A stretch of 64,000 nucleotides of DNA from Calditrichota bacterium (lineage in GTDB: Bacteria; Electryoneota; RPQS01). Of this stretch, positions 8,120 through 17,461 are shown one piece after another. Under the pieces are notes generated by a model that saw only the letters and a list, made by a program, of their open reading frames with translations, was not told where the DNA came from and made no database searches. The stretch is from contig JACJWA010000001.1 of the NCBI GenBank assembly GCA_020637395.1, forward strand, positions 1,488,001 to 1,552,000, written 5' to 3'. Positions within the stretch are counted from its first letter, which is position 1. The number at the start of each line of letters is the position of its first letter. The position numbers and the translations under genes were made by a program.

Positions 8120-9842
8120 ATCTGTAGTCCAACTCGCTCAGTTTGAGTTCGATGAACGTTGGCCGTCCGTGCGGGCAACTGCCGGGCTGCTGCGTGCTAA
8201 AGAGCTCGTCCACCAGAGCCGTCATTTCTTCGCTGCTCAACTCGTCCCCCGTTCGAATTGCCGCTTTGCATGCGAATCCCGCCGCCAGAGATTCACGCGG
8301 TCCCAACCGGGACTTGCGAAACTCTTCATACTCAGCAATAGTCTCGCGCAACATGGACGATTCCGATGCATGTTTCAGTCCCGCGGGTACGGCTTCGATG
8401 CTATAGGCGCGCGGACCGAAATCACGAAGGATGAAGCCAAACTTCCCAAGCTCTTCGCGCATCTCTTGAAAGACTCCGTCTTCTTCGGGAGTGAGCTCAA
8501 GCAGCAGGGGGAAGAGCAACTGCTGCGAGGCAAACGCGCGTTGATCAAAACTCCTTAGCGCTCGCTCATAGAGTACGCGCTCGTGCGCGGCATGCTGGTC
8601 AATGATGGCGAGGCCCGAGCGAATCGGCGCAATCAAGTACTTGGCGTGCACTTGATAAATCTGCGGGCGGAGACGAGCAGCAGACGCGCTTGGCTGAGTC
8701 TGTGAAGCAGTTGGATAAGATGTCGAAACGGCAGCAGGCGCTGCAGAGGGAGGTGTGCCGGGAAGACGTATCGGCTCATCAAAAAGAGTCTTTATCTGCG
8801 GCGACTGTTGCGGCATGGTGAATGCCGGTGGCTGCCGCAACTCATCCAAGGCGGACCGCTGCCCTTTCAGAGCCTCGCGCAATGATTCAAAGACCGCCGC
8901 GTTCACAAGGCGTTCATCCGAAAAACGAACTTCCCGCTTGGCAGGATGTACGTTTACGTCCACAACAGACGGGTCCAATTCCACGAAGAGTATGTAGAAG
9001 GGCCACTCGCCGTCTTCGAGCCAGTCTCTAAGTGCGCCGCGAATGACGCCGGAGACGGATGTACTCTGAAATGGGCGGCGGTTCACGAACAAGAATTGAT
9101 CGCCTCTGCCGCGGCGGTTCAGCTCGCGATTTCCCAGAGCGCCGTGAACCCGCACTCCGCGCAACTGATGCTCGATGACCAAAAGCTTATCGTCAATTGC
9201 ACGTCCGAATACATCGCTCACGCGAGTTAGAAAATCACTCTTCGGCCAAACGAATTGCAGTGATTCTCCGTGCCGAAAGGTCCAGGCCACCTCCTGGTAC
9301 GCAAGCGCATAGGTTCTCAGCGTGCGGATGCAGTGCGACAATTCAGTCGCGTCCGCCTTCATGAATTTCGCCCGTGCGGGCGTGTTGAAGAACAGCGATC
9401 TCACACGCAAGGTTGTGCCGCGAGGAGCGGCTACCAGTTCTTCAGAGACGATGTCACCTCCGGTCATCCGAATCTGGCATGCCGTGGCGGCGTCCGCGTC
9501 GCGAGACGTCAATTCCAATTGACTGACTGAGGCAATGCTGGGGAGCGCTTCGCCGCGAAACCCAAGCGTGGAAATCGAGAAGATATTGGACGACGCATCC
9601 AATTTCGAAGTCGCGTGACGTTCCAGTGAGAGCAGCATGTCGTCGCGGGACATGCCTACTCCGTCATCGCGAACCGAAATCAACTCGCGACCCGATCCTT
9701 CCAGCTCTATGTCAATCTTCTGCGCCTTCGCATCCAGTGCGTTGTCTATCAGTTCGCGCAACACCGAGGCGGGCCGTTCGATCACTTCGCCTGCGGCAAT
9801 CTGATTGACAAGATGCTCCGGAAGTATGCGAATCTTAGCCAC
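8103..9842 (-). CDS. mutL: DNA mismatch repair protein MutL (endonuclease type)
   Basis: 579 residues. The N-terminal GHKL ATPase has IAAGEVIERPASV, DDGVGM and GFRGEAL; the transducer domain carries NRRPF and the VDVNVHPAK segment. The C-terminal dimerisation domain contains DQHAAHERVLYE, which fits the DQHA(X)2E(X)4E metal-binding endonuclease motif, plus ACKAAIR and CPHGRPT. MutL is therefore predicted to nick DNA itself, as in bacteria without MutH. A proline/serine-rich linker (about 340-385) separates the halves. The GTG start overlaps the cyclodeaminase stop by eight bases. Confidence 0.96.
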   Translation of the reverse strand: MAKIRILPEHLVNQIAAGEVIERPASVLRELIDNALDAKAQKIDIELEGSGRELISVRDDGVGMSRDDMLLSLERHATSKLDASSNIFSISTLGFRGEALPSIASVSQLELTSRDADAATACQIRMTGGDIVSEELVAAPRGTTLRVRSLFFNTPARAKFMKADATELSHCIRTLRTYALAYQEVAWTFRHGESLQFVWPKSDFLTRVSDVFGRAIDDKLLVIEHQLRGVRVHGALGNRELNRRGRGDQFLFVNRRPFQSTSVSGVIRGALRDWLEDGEWPFYILFVELDPSVVDVNVHPAKREVRFSDERLVNAAVFESLREALKGQRSALDELRQPPAFTMPQQSPQIKTLFDEPIRLPGTPPSAAPAAVSTSYPTASQTQPSASAARLRPQIYQVHAKYLIAPIRSGLAIIDQHAAHERVLYERALRSFDQRAFASQQLLFPLLLELTPEEDGVFQEMREELGKFGFILRDFGPRAYSIEAVPAGLKHASESSMLRETIAEYEEFRKSRLGPRESLAAGFACKAAIRTGDELSSEEMTALVDELFSTQQPGSCPHGRPTFIELKLSELDYRFGRTG

Positions 9843-10494
9843 GAAGCCGCTTCAAGACAATGTTTCGCAAGGTTTCGACCAGGGCGCGAGCTTCTTTGCG
9901 CGAGCCGCGCACCTGTACTCGCAGTTGCTCAGCTTCCGTATCCGATCTGTCCAAGAGATTGATGAGCACGTTGTTTGCCGCTCCTTCCAGACCGGCAAGC
10001 AGCATCTCGGAACCCGTTGCGGCATCCGACACCGTGTTCGGATTTCCCTTTTCGATGATGACATGAGCTTCACCGAGTGCGCGGAGACATTGCAGCATCG
10101 TTTGCCGGGGCACTTCAATGGTGTCGCGTGTAGATTCGCTTAGCTCGCGTTCTTTGTGCGCTTTGTCATCCGGTGTGGCGTCCGGCAAGCGATTCGCGCT
10201 TCGAAACCGATTGAAGGCCCAGGTGTCAAGATCCACCTGCCGGGTCAATGCGTGACGAAGCTCTTCCGCTTTTGCTTTCGCCGCAGAGAGCTCGTCTGAA
10301 ACTTCTTCAAATCCCTTCTTGCCAATCGTAAACTCGCAGACCATCACCAAGAGAGCCGCACCTATTGCTCCGGACAGCGCAGCAGCACTTCCGCCGCCGG
10401 GCGCCGGTGCCTTGGAGGCAACCTGCTCGATGAATCCCGCGACAGGCTGATAGATCAATCTCGCCGGTGTGTCGGGCATGTTAGACATTCTCAT
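9835..10494 (-). CDS. Formimidoyltetrahydrofolate cyclodeaminase-type protein (FtcD C-terminal domain)
   Basis: 219 residues from ATG 10494, which forms an ATGA overlap with the stop of the formiminotransferase and has GGAG just upstream. The sequence has the cyclodeaminase hallmark APAPGGGSAAALSGA near residues 25-40 followed by an all-helical body. The family turns 5-formimino-THF into 5,10-methenyl-THF with release of ammonia, or acts as a methenyl-THF cyclohydrolase (FchA). In vertebrates it is fused to the formiminotransferase; here the two parts are adjacent separate genes, so they probably act in sequence. No other histidine-degradation gene (hutH, hutU, hutI) is in the window. Confidence 0.88.
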   Translation of the reverse strand: MRMSNMPDTPARLIYQPVAGFIEQVASKAPAPGGGSAAALSGAIGAALLVMVCEFTIGKKGFEEVSDELSAAKAKAEELRHALTRQVDLDTWAFNRFRSANRLPDATPDDKAHKERELSESTRDTIEVPRQTMLQCLRALGEAHVIIEKGNPNTVSDAATGSEMLLAGLEGAANNVLINLLDRSDTEAEQLRVQVRGSRKEARALVETLRNIVLKRLRG

Positions 10495-11540
10495 TGCTCC
10501 GCTATTGCGTATTCGATAATTTTCTTGCTCGATTCGAACTTGTTGAACGACGACAGTCCCAATCTGTCTTCCGCAAGCTCTACGGCTTCCCGTTCTGACT
10601 TGGGTTTGGAAAGTTTCTCTTTCCAAACATAGTATTCCGCGGCCAGAAGCACGGCTTCGAGCGGAATCAACCCCACTACTTCAGATCCAAACACTTCGAT
10701 TCCGCGCGCACTTGCTTCCACCTTCGTTTGTTCATAGGCAATGTGCGGCGACGAGATCAGATAGTTCGTCAGATTTATCGAAACCTGACTGAACTTGCTT
10801 TCCTCGAGATATACTCCCATCGCCTTGCAATTCTGCAGCGGTCCGGGATGCAGCACATTCTTCCCAAGTGCGTTAACGTACGTCGTGCCGTCCGAGCTCT
10901 TTTGTGGCCAGCCAAGCTGACGGATATGCAATGCAATGTCATGCGCTGTGTCCACGTCCGAGGTGCGCAGATTCACATTGTAGGCCACAAGAAAAAAGCG
11001 CGCGCCCGTAATTAAGCATCCGAACTTCGGAACGAACTTGTGCGGACCGAAGTCTGGAACCCACTCCGGATCGCTCATCTTCTCGGGCAACGCCTCGTAC
11101 TCGCCTTTGCGAACTTTCGCAAGATTGCTGCGCGACGGACGAGATGCAGCGGCTTCATAGAGAAACACCGGAATGTCCAGTTCTGAGCCCACGCGCTGAC
11201 CAAGCTTGCGCGAAAGCTCCGCGCACTCGGCCATGGTGATGCCTCGTACCGGCACAAACGGCGCCACATCCACCGCCCCGCTGCGCGGATGTTCACCGTG
11301 GTGAACCGTCATGTCAATCTCGTCCGACGCCGCAGCGACCAATCGGAACGTCGCGTCCACGCAGGCATCCGGCTCGCCCGCGTATGTGATAACACAGCGA
11401 TTGTAGTCTCCGTTTGGATCCACATCCAGAAGTTTGACACCGGGGACTTTCGACACCACGCTGACGATACGATCAATCTTCGCGCGGTCGCGGCCTTCCG
11501 AGATATTGGGAACGCACTCTACGATGGGTTTGGAACTCAT
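10491..11540 (-). CDS. ftcD: Glutamate formiminotransferase (FtcD N-terminal domain)
   Basis: 349 residues from ATG 11540 with GAGGAA ten bases upstream. A longer reading has no support. The N-terminus VECVPNISEGRD and the segment HHGEHPRSGAVDVAPFVP are diagnostic: the family moves the formimino group from formiminoglutamate to tetrahydrofolate, and the His in this segment is part of the active site. The C-terminal subdomain is present, so the two-subdomain fold is complete. It runs directly into the cyclodeaminase gene by a four-base overlap. It may also act as a 5-formyl-THF salvage enzyme. Confidence 0.93.
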   Translation of the reverse strand: MSSKPIVECVPNISEGRDRAKIDRIVSVVSKVPGVKLLDVDPNGDYNRCVITYAGEPDACVDATFRLVAAASDEIDMTVHHGEHPRSGAVDVAPFVPVRGITMAECAELSRKLGQRVGSELDIPVFLYEAAASRPSRSNLAKVRKGEYEALPEKMSDPEWVPDFGPHKFVPKFGCLITGARFFLVAYNVNLRTSDVDTAHDIALHIRQLGWPQKSSDGTTYVNALGKNVLHPGPLQNCKAMGVYLEESKFSQVSINLTNYLISSPHIAYEQTKVEASARGIEVFGSEVVGLIPLEAVLLAAEYYVWKEKLSKPKSEREAVELAEDRLGLSSFNKFESSKKIIEYAIAEQ

Positions 11541-11554
11541 TTCCGTTCTATTCC

Positions 11555-13024
11555 TCAATTTGCCGCGTGATACACGGCACGAATGATGTTGTCCTGCACG
11601 GTCCTGACATAATGCCGCGAACAGCGGAAGTTGTTGCACATGATCGCAAAGGCCAGTTTGTGCCCGTTATCCAATCCGATGTACCCCGCAAGCGCTGACA
11701 CGTGCGTCATTGTTCCCGTTTTCGCTCGAACTCGTCCCTGCAATCCTTCGTCACTGAGGCGTCCGTTCAAAGTTCCGTCCAACCCGCTCTGTGAGAGTGA
11801 AGATTCGAAGGCCGCCGCGTTCACAGTTGTTGTCATCTTGATGAGCAGAGTGACGAGAGCTTTTGCACTGACCAGATTTTGGCGCGACAGGCCGCATCCG
11901 TCCTGCAATGTGAGCTGCTCGCGTGGGATTCCGCTGGCACGTGCGAAACTGGTGACAACTTGAAGTCCGGCCTCAGCACTCCCCTCTGCTCTTTTGCGAG
12001 ATCCTAAGGCTGCCAAGAGGTATTCCGCGAGATAGTTGTCGCTGTCCTTGTTGATGGTCGAAACAATCTCTGCGAGCGGAGGAGAAGTCCAGCGCACAAG
12101 TACTTGCCCCGGATCGGCGCAAGTTTGCCGCTTCACTTCGACGTGCCCGGCGCAGTCAATTCCTTTTCGTGACAGCGCGTCACGGAGTGCATTTCCGAAA
12201 TACGCCGCTGGGTTCTGAATTGGAAACCACAAGTATTGTGGCCGATCCCCTTTTGAAAACGAGCCGGAGAGCTCCAACTCATCCCGGCACGGGGTCACGT
12301 TGAACTCCACCCAACTGTCCTGACCTCCGGGTGTCGTGACAATCGTATTGCAAATCGCGATGTTCGCGAACGAAGGTTCAATCGTCAAGACCGCCGGATC
12401 CCCCACGCTCGGGCCGGATTCAATCTTTACATGGCAGACATTGCTGTTGTAGCCTGCAGCATCCACAGAGGGTGCGAAGCCTTCGCGAAGATCGCCCATC
12501 TCCCAGACCCCGTTGCCGCAGGATCGTCGGTAGTTTCCGGTATGAATCACAATGCTACCGGCAATGCGTTTCAGCCCCAAACTTTGCAGTTGGTCTGCGA
12601 GCTTGTCCAGCGCAGGAGCACCAAGGTCCCGGCGATTTTTCTGTTCAAAGATAGCATCCCCGGAACAAGACACAATCAAGTCAGAGGGCAGAGTGCCTTG
12701 CGAGTCCACCCCGCTCTTTGAGCTCACCACGGTTTCGAACTTCTCGTCCGCGCCGAGCGCATCGAGTGCGGCAGAGGTCGTCCACAGTTTCGTCACAGAT
12801 GCCGGAATCAACAGCCGGTCGGCGTCATGGTTCAGGAGCTCCTGCTTTGCTTCGACATCCACAAAAAGGACACTCCACGAAGCACCTTTCAGCGGATCCA
12901 GCGCAAGGAGTGAATCAAGAGTGTTGGAAAGCGGGGTCGCTCGCAGCACGGGCGTAGCAAGCAAACAGACAACGAGCAACGCGCCTGTGAAAACCGCTCT
13001 GCGATAAAGTGATATGTTGCGCAA
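11555..13024 (-). CDS. dacB: D-alanyl-D-alanine carboxypeptidase/endopeptidase (PBP4 type)
   Basis: 489 residues from TTG 13024, five bases after the Xer stop. This start gives a clean signal peptide (basic NISLYRR, hydrophobic core, cleavage near LRA-TP); a longer frame from 13123 would overlap xer by 95 bases. The penicillin-binding motifs are all visible: SVTK (S76 to K79), SDN in KDSDNYLAE, and KTG in RAKTGTM. The family trims or cuts peptidoglycan peptide cross-links in the periplasm. The large insertion between SxxK and SxN is typical of class C (PBP4/S13). Context with Xer and a PASTA protein links it to cell wall and division. Confidence 0.93.
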   Translation of the reverse strand: MRNISLYRRAVFTGALLVVCLLATPVLRATPLSNTLDSLLALDPLKGASWSVLFVDVEAKQELLNHDADRLLIPASVTKLWTTSAALDALGADEKFETVVSSKSGVDSQGTLPSDLIVSCSGDAIFEQKNRRDLGAPALDKLADQLQSLGLKRIAGSIVIHTGNYRRSCGNGVWEMGDLREGFAPSVDAAGYNSNVCHVKIESGPSVGDPAVLTIEPSFANIAICNTIVTTPGGQDSWVEFNVTPCRDELELSGSFSKGDRPQYLWFPIQNPAAYFGNALRDALSRKGIDCAGHVEVKRQTCADPGQVLVRWTSPPLAEIVSTINKDSDNYLAEYLLAALGSRKRAEGSAEAGLQVVTSFARASGIPREQLTLQDGCGLSRQNLVSAKALVTLLIKMTTTVNAAAFESSLSQSGLDGTLNGRLSDEGLQGRVRAKTGTMTHVSALAGYIGLDNGHKLAFAIMCNNFRCSRHYVRTVQDNIIRAVYHAAN

Positions 13025-13028
13025 GGAC

Positions 13029-13991
13029 TCAGCCGCGCGGATGGAACGAACGAACGACTTCAGTAAGATAGTCGCGGTCGAGATGTGTGTAAATTTCAGT
13101 CGTGGAGATTGAGGAGTGCCCAAGAAGTTCCTGAACGACGCGCAGATCGGCGCCGCCTTCCAGAAGGTGAGTTGCGAAGCTGTGCCGCAGGGTATGCGGA
13201 GTCAAATGAAGAGTGCAGCCTGCCTTTGCGCACAGGCTTTTCAAGATCGAGGCGCAGCCATAGCGAGTCAGAGGGACGCCGCGTCGGCTCAAGAATACAA
13301 CGTCCGCCGCGCGGTCGGGCAATTCGAGCGGCTTCTCATCCGCCGTCTTGCCGCATGCGAAAGGACGTCCACGGGAGAGATATTCCCTAAGTGCCGTCTT
13401 TGCGCGCTCGCCAAACGGCACCATGCGCTCCTTGCCGCCCTTGCCCCGAATACGAACGGTTCGCTGCTCAAAATCTATCTGTGACAACCGCAACGAACAC
13501 AATTCTGAAACTCGAAGACCGCACGAGTAGGCCACTTCGATGAGCGCACGATTGCGCAGGTCTTCCGGACCAGCGCCGCTTGCCGCATTGAGCAAGGCGT
13601 CAATGGTCTCCAACGTCGCAATCTTGGGCAGCGGGCGGCCCGGTGAACTGCCTTGCAGTGTTTCCGTTGGATCCCTGTAAATCCTACGTTCCCGCAAAGA
13701 CCATTTGTAGAAGCTGCGGAGCGCGGAGAGTCTGCGATTGGCACTGCGCGCAGAGTCTTTCGCCGTAAGCTCAGCGAATGCCCTTTGGACAAAGTCACGG
13801 GACGCGCCAAGCAGCGTGGTGCCTTCGCGTTGCAGAATCAGGCAGAACTGCCGCAAATCGCTTGAGTAGGCAGAAACCGTATTGGCGGAAATCTGGCGCT
13901 CGTACTTGCGAGCCCGCAGCCACTCTTCGATCAGCCTTAACTCGGCAGGATCAACCTCGCACGAACGGATTGTGGAGCTTCTCGTGACCAA
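13029..13991 (-). CDS. Xer-type tyrosine recombinase
   Basis: 320 residues with the N-terminal SAM-like core-binding domain (about 15-110) and a catalytic domain holding the full set: R160 in GLRVSEL, Lys in GKGGKER (184), H266 and R269 in HTLRHSF, H292 in LLGHSS and nucleophile Y301 in TEIYTHLD. These fit chromosomal XerC/XerD, which resolve chromosome dimers at dif with FtsK. I cannot tell XerC from XerD. The TTG start overlaps the metallo-hydrolase gene by 41 bases, with GGAG 12 bases upstream. Its place inside a housekeeping operon, with no phage or integron features, supports a housekeeping role. Confidence 0.93.
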   Translation of the reverse strand: MVTRSSTIRSCEVDPAELRLIEEWLRARKYERQISANTVSAYSSDLRQFCLILQREGTTLLGASRDFVQRAFAELTAKDSARSANRRLSALRSFYKWSLRERRIYRDPTETLQGSSPGRPLPKIATLETIDALLNAASGAGPEDLRNRALIEVAYSCGLRVSELCSLRLSQIDFEQRTVRIRGKGGKERMVPFGERAKTALREYLSRGRPFACGKTADEKPLELPDRAADVVFLSRRGVPLTRYGCASILKSLCAKAGCTLHLTPHTLRHSFATHLLEGGADLRVVQELLGHSSISTTEIYTHLDRDYLTEVVRSFHPRG

Positions 13992-14577
13992 CTGTTGTCG
14001 CTTCTCCGTGACCCGGATACACTATCGTGTCATCCGGCAGTGAGTAGATCTTTTTCTGGATCGCGCTGAACAGGGCATCCGTGTCAGAGTCCGGAAAGTC
14101 CGTCCGACCGACGGATTCGTAGAAGAGAGTGTCACCTGCGATCAGATTCTTCTCTGCGTAAAAGACCAATGATCCGGGTGAATGTCCCGGTACGTGAAAA
14201 AGCTCAAACACCAACTTGCCGCATGTCAACTGCATTCCTTCTTCCAAAATCTCGTCCGCATCCGGCGAGACGACGGGTATGCCTGTCCAATGCGACAGGT
14301 TCAGCTCCGGATCCGTAAGCTTCGCGCGGTCCTGCGCATGAATGCACAGCGGAACATTCAAAGCCGCTTTGGCCACAGAATTCTCCGCAATGTGATCAAC
14401 GTGGCCATGAGTGTTGACGATGCGAGTGACGCGCAGATCATTCTCCTGTATCCAACGCAAGACGGATTCTGCTTCCGCTCCGGGATCAAACCAAACTGCC
14501 TCGCGTGTCTCGTCACACCAAGCGACAATCGTGTTCATCTGGTACGGTCCGACCATGCGACTCTCGATCCTCAACAT
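13951..14577 (-). CDS. Metallo-beta-lactamase-fold hydrolase (glyoxalase II-like)
   Basis: 208 residues from ATG 14577, which overlaps the rpe stop by seven bases. The metal motif THGHVDH (two His, one Asp, one His), the later His in GHSPGS, Asp in AGDTLF and His in PGHGEATT make a complete binuclear metal site. Size and motif order fit the short glyoxalase II-like/YcbL subfamily. These hydrolyse thioesters such as S-lactoylglutathione, but substrates vary, so the exact reaction is not assigned. No signal peptide; cytoplasmic. Confidence 0.88.
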   Translation of the reverse strand: MLRIESRMVGPYQMNTIVAWCDETREAVWFDPGAEAESVLRWIQENDLRVTRIVNTHGHVDHIAENSVAKAALNVPLCIHAQDRAKLTDPELNLSHWTGIPVVSPDADEILEEGMQLTCGKLVFELFHVPGHSPGSLVFYAEKNLIAGDTLFYESVGRTDFPDSDTDALFSAIQKKIYSLPDDTIVYPGHGEATTVGHEKLHNPFVRG

Positions 14578-15242
14578 CCCGCAGACCTGCGCAATGCCGC
14601 GATGTTTGATTTGAAGTCTCCGCGAAACAGAGCGCTGCCGGCAACCAATCGTTCTGCACCGGCCTCCACCACCGACGGAGCAGTCTGCGGATCCACTCCC
14701 CCATCCACAGAGATCATGAAGTCGCCTTTGCTCTGCTGCCACAGGCGAAGCGTGGCGAGCTTTTCCAAGGCAAGGGGAAGAAATGCCTGACCTCCGAATC
14801 CCGGATTGACACTCATGACCAGCACAAGGTCCGCGACTCCCAGTACATGTTCAACTGCCGATGCAGGCGTGGACGGATTCAGCGCAACACCTGCCCGACA
14901 TCCCAGCTCGCGTATGCGAGATAGTGTACGATGAAGATGCGGCGAGACCTCGGCGTGCACCGTGATTGCATTGGCACCGGCTTCCGCGTATGATTCCAAT
15001 GAACGTTCCGGAGCTTCAATCATCAGATGAACGTCCAGTTCAAGCGAAGTGTTCTCGCGGATGCGCTTGATGATCGGAGGACCAAACGTCAAATTGGGAA
15101 CAAAGTGCCCGTCCATGACATCGCAGTGCAGTACTCCGGACTGTTCCGCCTCGCACTTGCGGATCTCCGCTTCCAAATGCAGAAAGTCCGCGGATAACAG
15201 CGACGGCGCAACATGCACTTGATATTTGGGCTGACCTGGCAT
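14571..15242 (-). CDS. rpe: Ribulose-phosphate 3-epimerase
   Basis: 223 residues with the single-domain TIM-barrel signatures: APSLLSADF at the N-terminus (catalytic Ser/Asp region), HCDVMDGHFVPNLTFGP with the metal-binding His and catalytic Asp, DVHLMI, VNPGFGGQ (phosphate loop) and SVDGGV holding the second catalytic Asp. It interconverts ribulose 5-phosphate and xylulose 5-phosphate in the pentose phosphate pathway. The ATG shares one base with the PASTA gene stop (TGATG), so the two are coupled. Confidence 0.96.
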   Translation of the reverse strand: MPGQPKYQVHVAPSLLSADFLHLEAEIRKCEAEQSGVLHCDVMDGHFVPNLTFGPPIIKRIRENTSLELDVHLMIEAPERSLESYAEAGANAITVHAEVSPHLHRTLSRIRELGCRAGVALNPSTPASAVEHVLGVADLVLVMSVNPGFGGQAFLPLALEKLATLRLWQQSKGDFMISVDGGVDPQTAPSVVEAGAERLVAGSALFRGDFKSNIAALRRSAGC

Positions 15243-16045
15243 CAGTTGGCTTCCTCATTGGGTTGTGCCTCGGACTCAGACGGCCCGCTCTGCGGAATGG
15301 CAACGACAACGTCCACGACCTCGGATTGCGCAACTTCGGATCCAGAGACGACACTCTGAGCAATGACAGTTCCCGCTGTAAAGACATTCGTCTCTTTGCG
15401 CGTGACCTTTCCCAAGCGAAGTCCCGTCTCAATCAGCGTCTGGCGTGCCTCATGCAAAGAAAGGTCTATCAGTGTGGGAACAATGATTGTCTCGGGCCGG
15501 ACACCGAGTGAGATCACCAGTTGCACCGGCTCGGCTCCTCGAACCGGTGAGCCGGGCTCGGGCCGCTGCCGAACAATTCCACCCTTGGGAACAATTGCCG
15601 AAAAATCGTAACTGATCCCGGACGGCGAAATCAATAACCCCAGATTGCGGCACTCTGTTTCAGCCGCTCGATGATCCAATCCCGTCAGATCCGGAATCTC
15701 GGTTGCCGTGCCTGACCGTGCAGGAACAATGTGAATCGTTCTACCGGGCTTTGCAAATGCTCCGGCAAGCGGTCTCTGCTCGAGCACAGTTCCTTCCGGA
15801 ACATCTCCACCAATCTTCGCGGGTTCCAGGACAACCTCAAACCCTTCCTGCTCGGCAGACAACCTTGCTTCTCCGATAGTCATCCCCTGCAAGGCCGGAA
15901 CGGGCTTCTCCGCGCCGTGACGAGTGTAAAGAGGCATGATGACCGTATCCGTCACCATGCCTGCAAGTATGAACAACAGCAGAAGTATGAAGGTGCTTGC
16001 GCCAAGAGTGACCCAAAGCCCTCTTCGCGACGATTCAGTGGCCAT
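15242..16045 (-). CDS. Membrane-anchored protein with three PASTA domains
   Basis: 267 residues. A short cytoplasmic N-terminus is followed by one transmembrane helix (about 12-32) and then three extracytoplasmic PASTA modules (about 48-110, 115-180, 185-252), each with the hydrophobic start, the Gly-Leu turn and the G.V..Q.P motif (e.g. PEGTVLEQRPLAG, PKGGIVRQRPEPG). PASTA domains bind peptidoglycan fragments and usually sit on Ser/Thr kinases (PknB) or class A/B penicillin-binding proteins. Here there is no kinase or transpeptidase part, so it is a free-standing wall-sensing or scaffold protein. Position between rsmB and rpe recalls the common bacterial rsmB - stp - pknB - rpe order, as though only the PASTA part remained. 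Confidence 0.85.
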   Translation of the reverse strand: MATESSRRGLWVTLGASTFILLLLFILAGMVTDTVIMPLYTRHGAEKPVPALQGMTIGEARLSAEQEGFEVVLEPAKIGGDVPEGTVLEQRPLAGAFAKPGRTIHIVPARSGTATEIPDLTGLDHRAAETECRNLGLLISPSGISYDFSAIVPKGGIVRQRPEPGSPVRGAEPVQLVISLGVRPETIIVPTLIDLSLHEARQTLIETGLRLGKVTRKETNVFTAGTVIAQSVVSGSEVAQSEVVDVVVAIPQSGPSESEAQPNEEAN

Positions 16046-16047
16046 GC

Positions 16048-17397
16048 TTAGGAATGTGACATGCGGCGCAAACGCGTCGCAAAAGCTCCGTCGGTTTCAT
16101 GGACATGCGTGAATGTTTCAAGGTCGCCGTGTCCGCCAACGACAGACTCCGGCAAGAAGCCCCGAGCATCCTCCCGCAAGAAGTCGGGATGAGTTTTCAA
16201 AAAGGCGTGCACAATCTCGGTGTTCTCGGACGGAAGAATGCTGCAGGTCGAGTAAACCAGAACTCCCCCCGGCCTAACAAGTTCCGCCGCATGATCCAGG
16301 ATCTCGTGCTGAATTGCGTGCTGCAAACCAATGTGATGGCTCTTTCGCCGCCAACGCAGATCGGGCTGCTTGCGCAAAAGGCCGGTCGCCGAACATGGAA
16401 CATCCGCGATCACGCGGTCGTACTGTTCGCCTGTGAACTTCGTGGCATCGGATTCAATCACTTGAATCTCCGACGCTCCGACACGCACGAGGTTTTCCCG
16501 CAGTCGCTCCAACCGATGACTGTCCACATCCACGGCAGTCAGACTTCCCTCACCCTTCATCCGCCGCCAGATAGCCAGTGATTTTCCCCCGGGCGCCGCA
16601 CACAAATCGAGTATCTTCTCGCCCGGCGAGGGGTCCAGCAGCGCCGCCGCAAGTCCAGCGCTTTCGTCCTGAACCGTCAAACGGCCTTCGTCGAGCCACG
16701 CATGGACAAGCGGAAACGAGGGCGCAAACAGCCTGTAGTAGCCATCAAGAAACGGAGACGGCTCCCACTTGATCTCATGGGCATCGAGTTCCTGTTCAAA
16801 GGCTTCGGCACCCGAAAGGTCCATCAGAAAAACCGTGATCGGCGGGCGGTGATTCGCGACATCCAGGGCTTTCTCGGCCTCTTCCACCCCAAACCGCTCC
16901 ACCAATTCGCGCACAATCCAGCGCGGAGTCGAGTACAGAAAGGAGAGCTGAGCCAGATCGTCCGCACCGTCCGGCGGGGTTGTCCAGCGATCACGTTCCC
17001 GGGCAAGCCGCCTGAGAATGGCATTCGTCAGCCCGCCGGCCTTCTTGCCCAGGCGCTGAATTGCCAGTTCGACCGTCTGGCTGACCGCAGCATGATCCGG
17101 AATTCGATCTTGCCCATAGAGCTGGTAGGCGCCCATGCGCAGCAGAATCCGGGCTACCGGGTCCGCCCGGCGATAATCGCCGTGAAAAACCGGCGTCAAA
17201 ATGCTGTCCAACCTGCCCCGCCAGCGAATGGTACCCCAGTACAGATCCGCAGCCAGAGCGCGGTCACTCCCCCGCAATTGCGACAATCCGAGATGTTTCG
17301 ACAGCACTTCGTCTGCGAATTCCTCGGTTTTTTCAAGCTCTACCAGCGCGTCGGCAGCTACAACGCGCGCCGTGGATGCCGTCGTCCCCGTTGGCAT
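16048..17397 (-). CDS. rsmB: 16S rRNA (cytosine967-C5)-methyltransferase
   Basis: 449 residues. A NusB-like RNA-binding domain (about 10-140) precedes a Rossmann methyltransferase domain with DLCAAPGGKS (SAM binding), the PCSATGLLR motif with one active Cys, and YSTCSILPSEN with the second Cys that acts as nucleophile. Both catalytic cysteines are present. The enzyme methylates C967 of 16S rRNA. It is the first gene of the ten-gene minus-strand operon that runs to miaA. The divergent lpxL gene begins 103 bases away, so the two operons share a short intergenic promoter region. Confidence 0.95.
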   Translation of the reverse strand: MPTGTTASTARVVAADALVELEKTEEFADEVLSKHLGLSQLRGSDRALAADLYWGTIRWRGRLDSILTPVFHGDYRRADPVARILLRMGAYQLYGQDRIPDHAAVSQTVELAIQRLGKKAGGLTNAILRRLARERDRWTTPPDGADDLAQLSFLYSTPRWIVRELVERFGVEEAEKALDVANHRPPITVFLMDLSGAEAFEQELDAHEIKWEPSPFLDGYYRLFAPSFPLVHAWLDEGRLTVQDESAGLAAALLDPSPGEKILDLCAAPGGKSLAIWRRMKGEGSLTAVDVDSHRLERLRENLVRVGASEIQVIESDATKFTGEQYDRVIADVPCSATGLLRKQPDLRWRRKSHHIGLQHAIQHEILDHAAELVRPGGVLVYSTCSILPSENTEIVHAFLKTHPDFLREDARGFLPESVVGGHGDLETFTHVHETDGAFATRLRRMSHS

Positions 17398-17461
17398 TCG
17401 ATTTTCCTTGTGAAATTAAGCAAAACTATGACAGAAACGCAAGACTGTGTAAATCGGCGGG

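Noticed and set aside
13029..13991. Integrase of a mobile element
   Set aside because: Tyrosine recombinase is inside a conserved housekeeping operon, with normal Xer length and motifs and no attachment sites, tRNA or phage genes around it.
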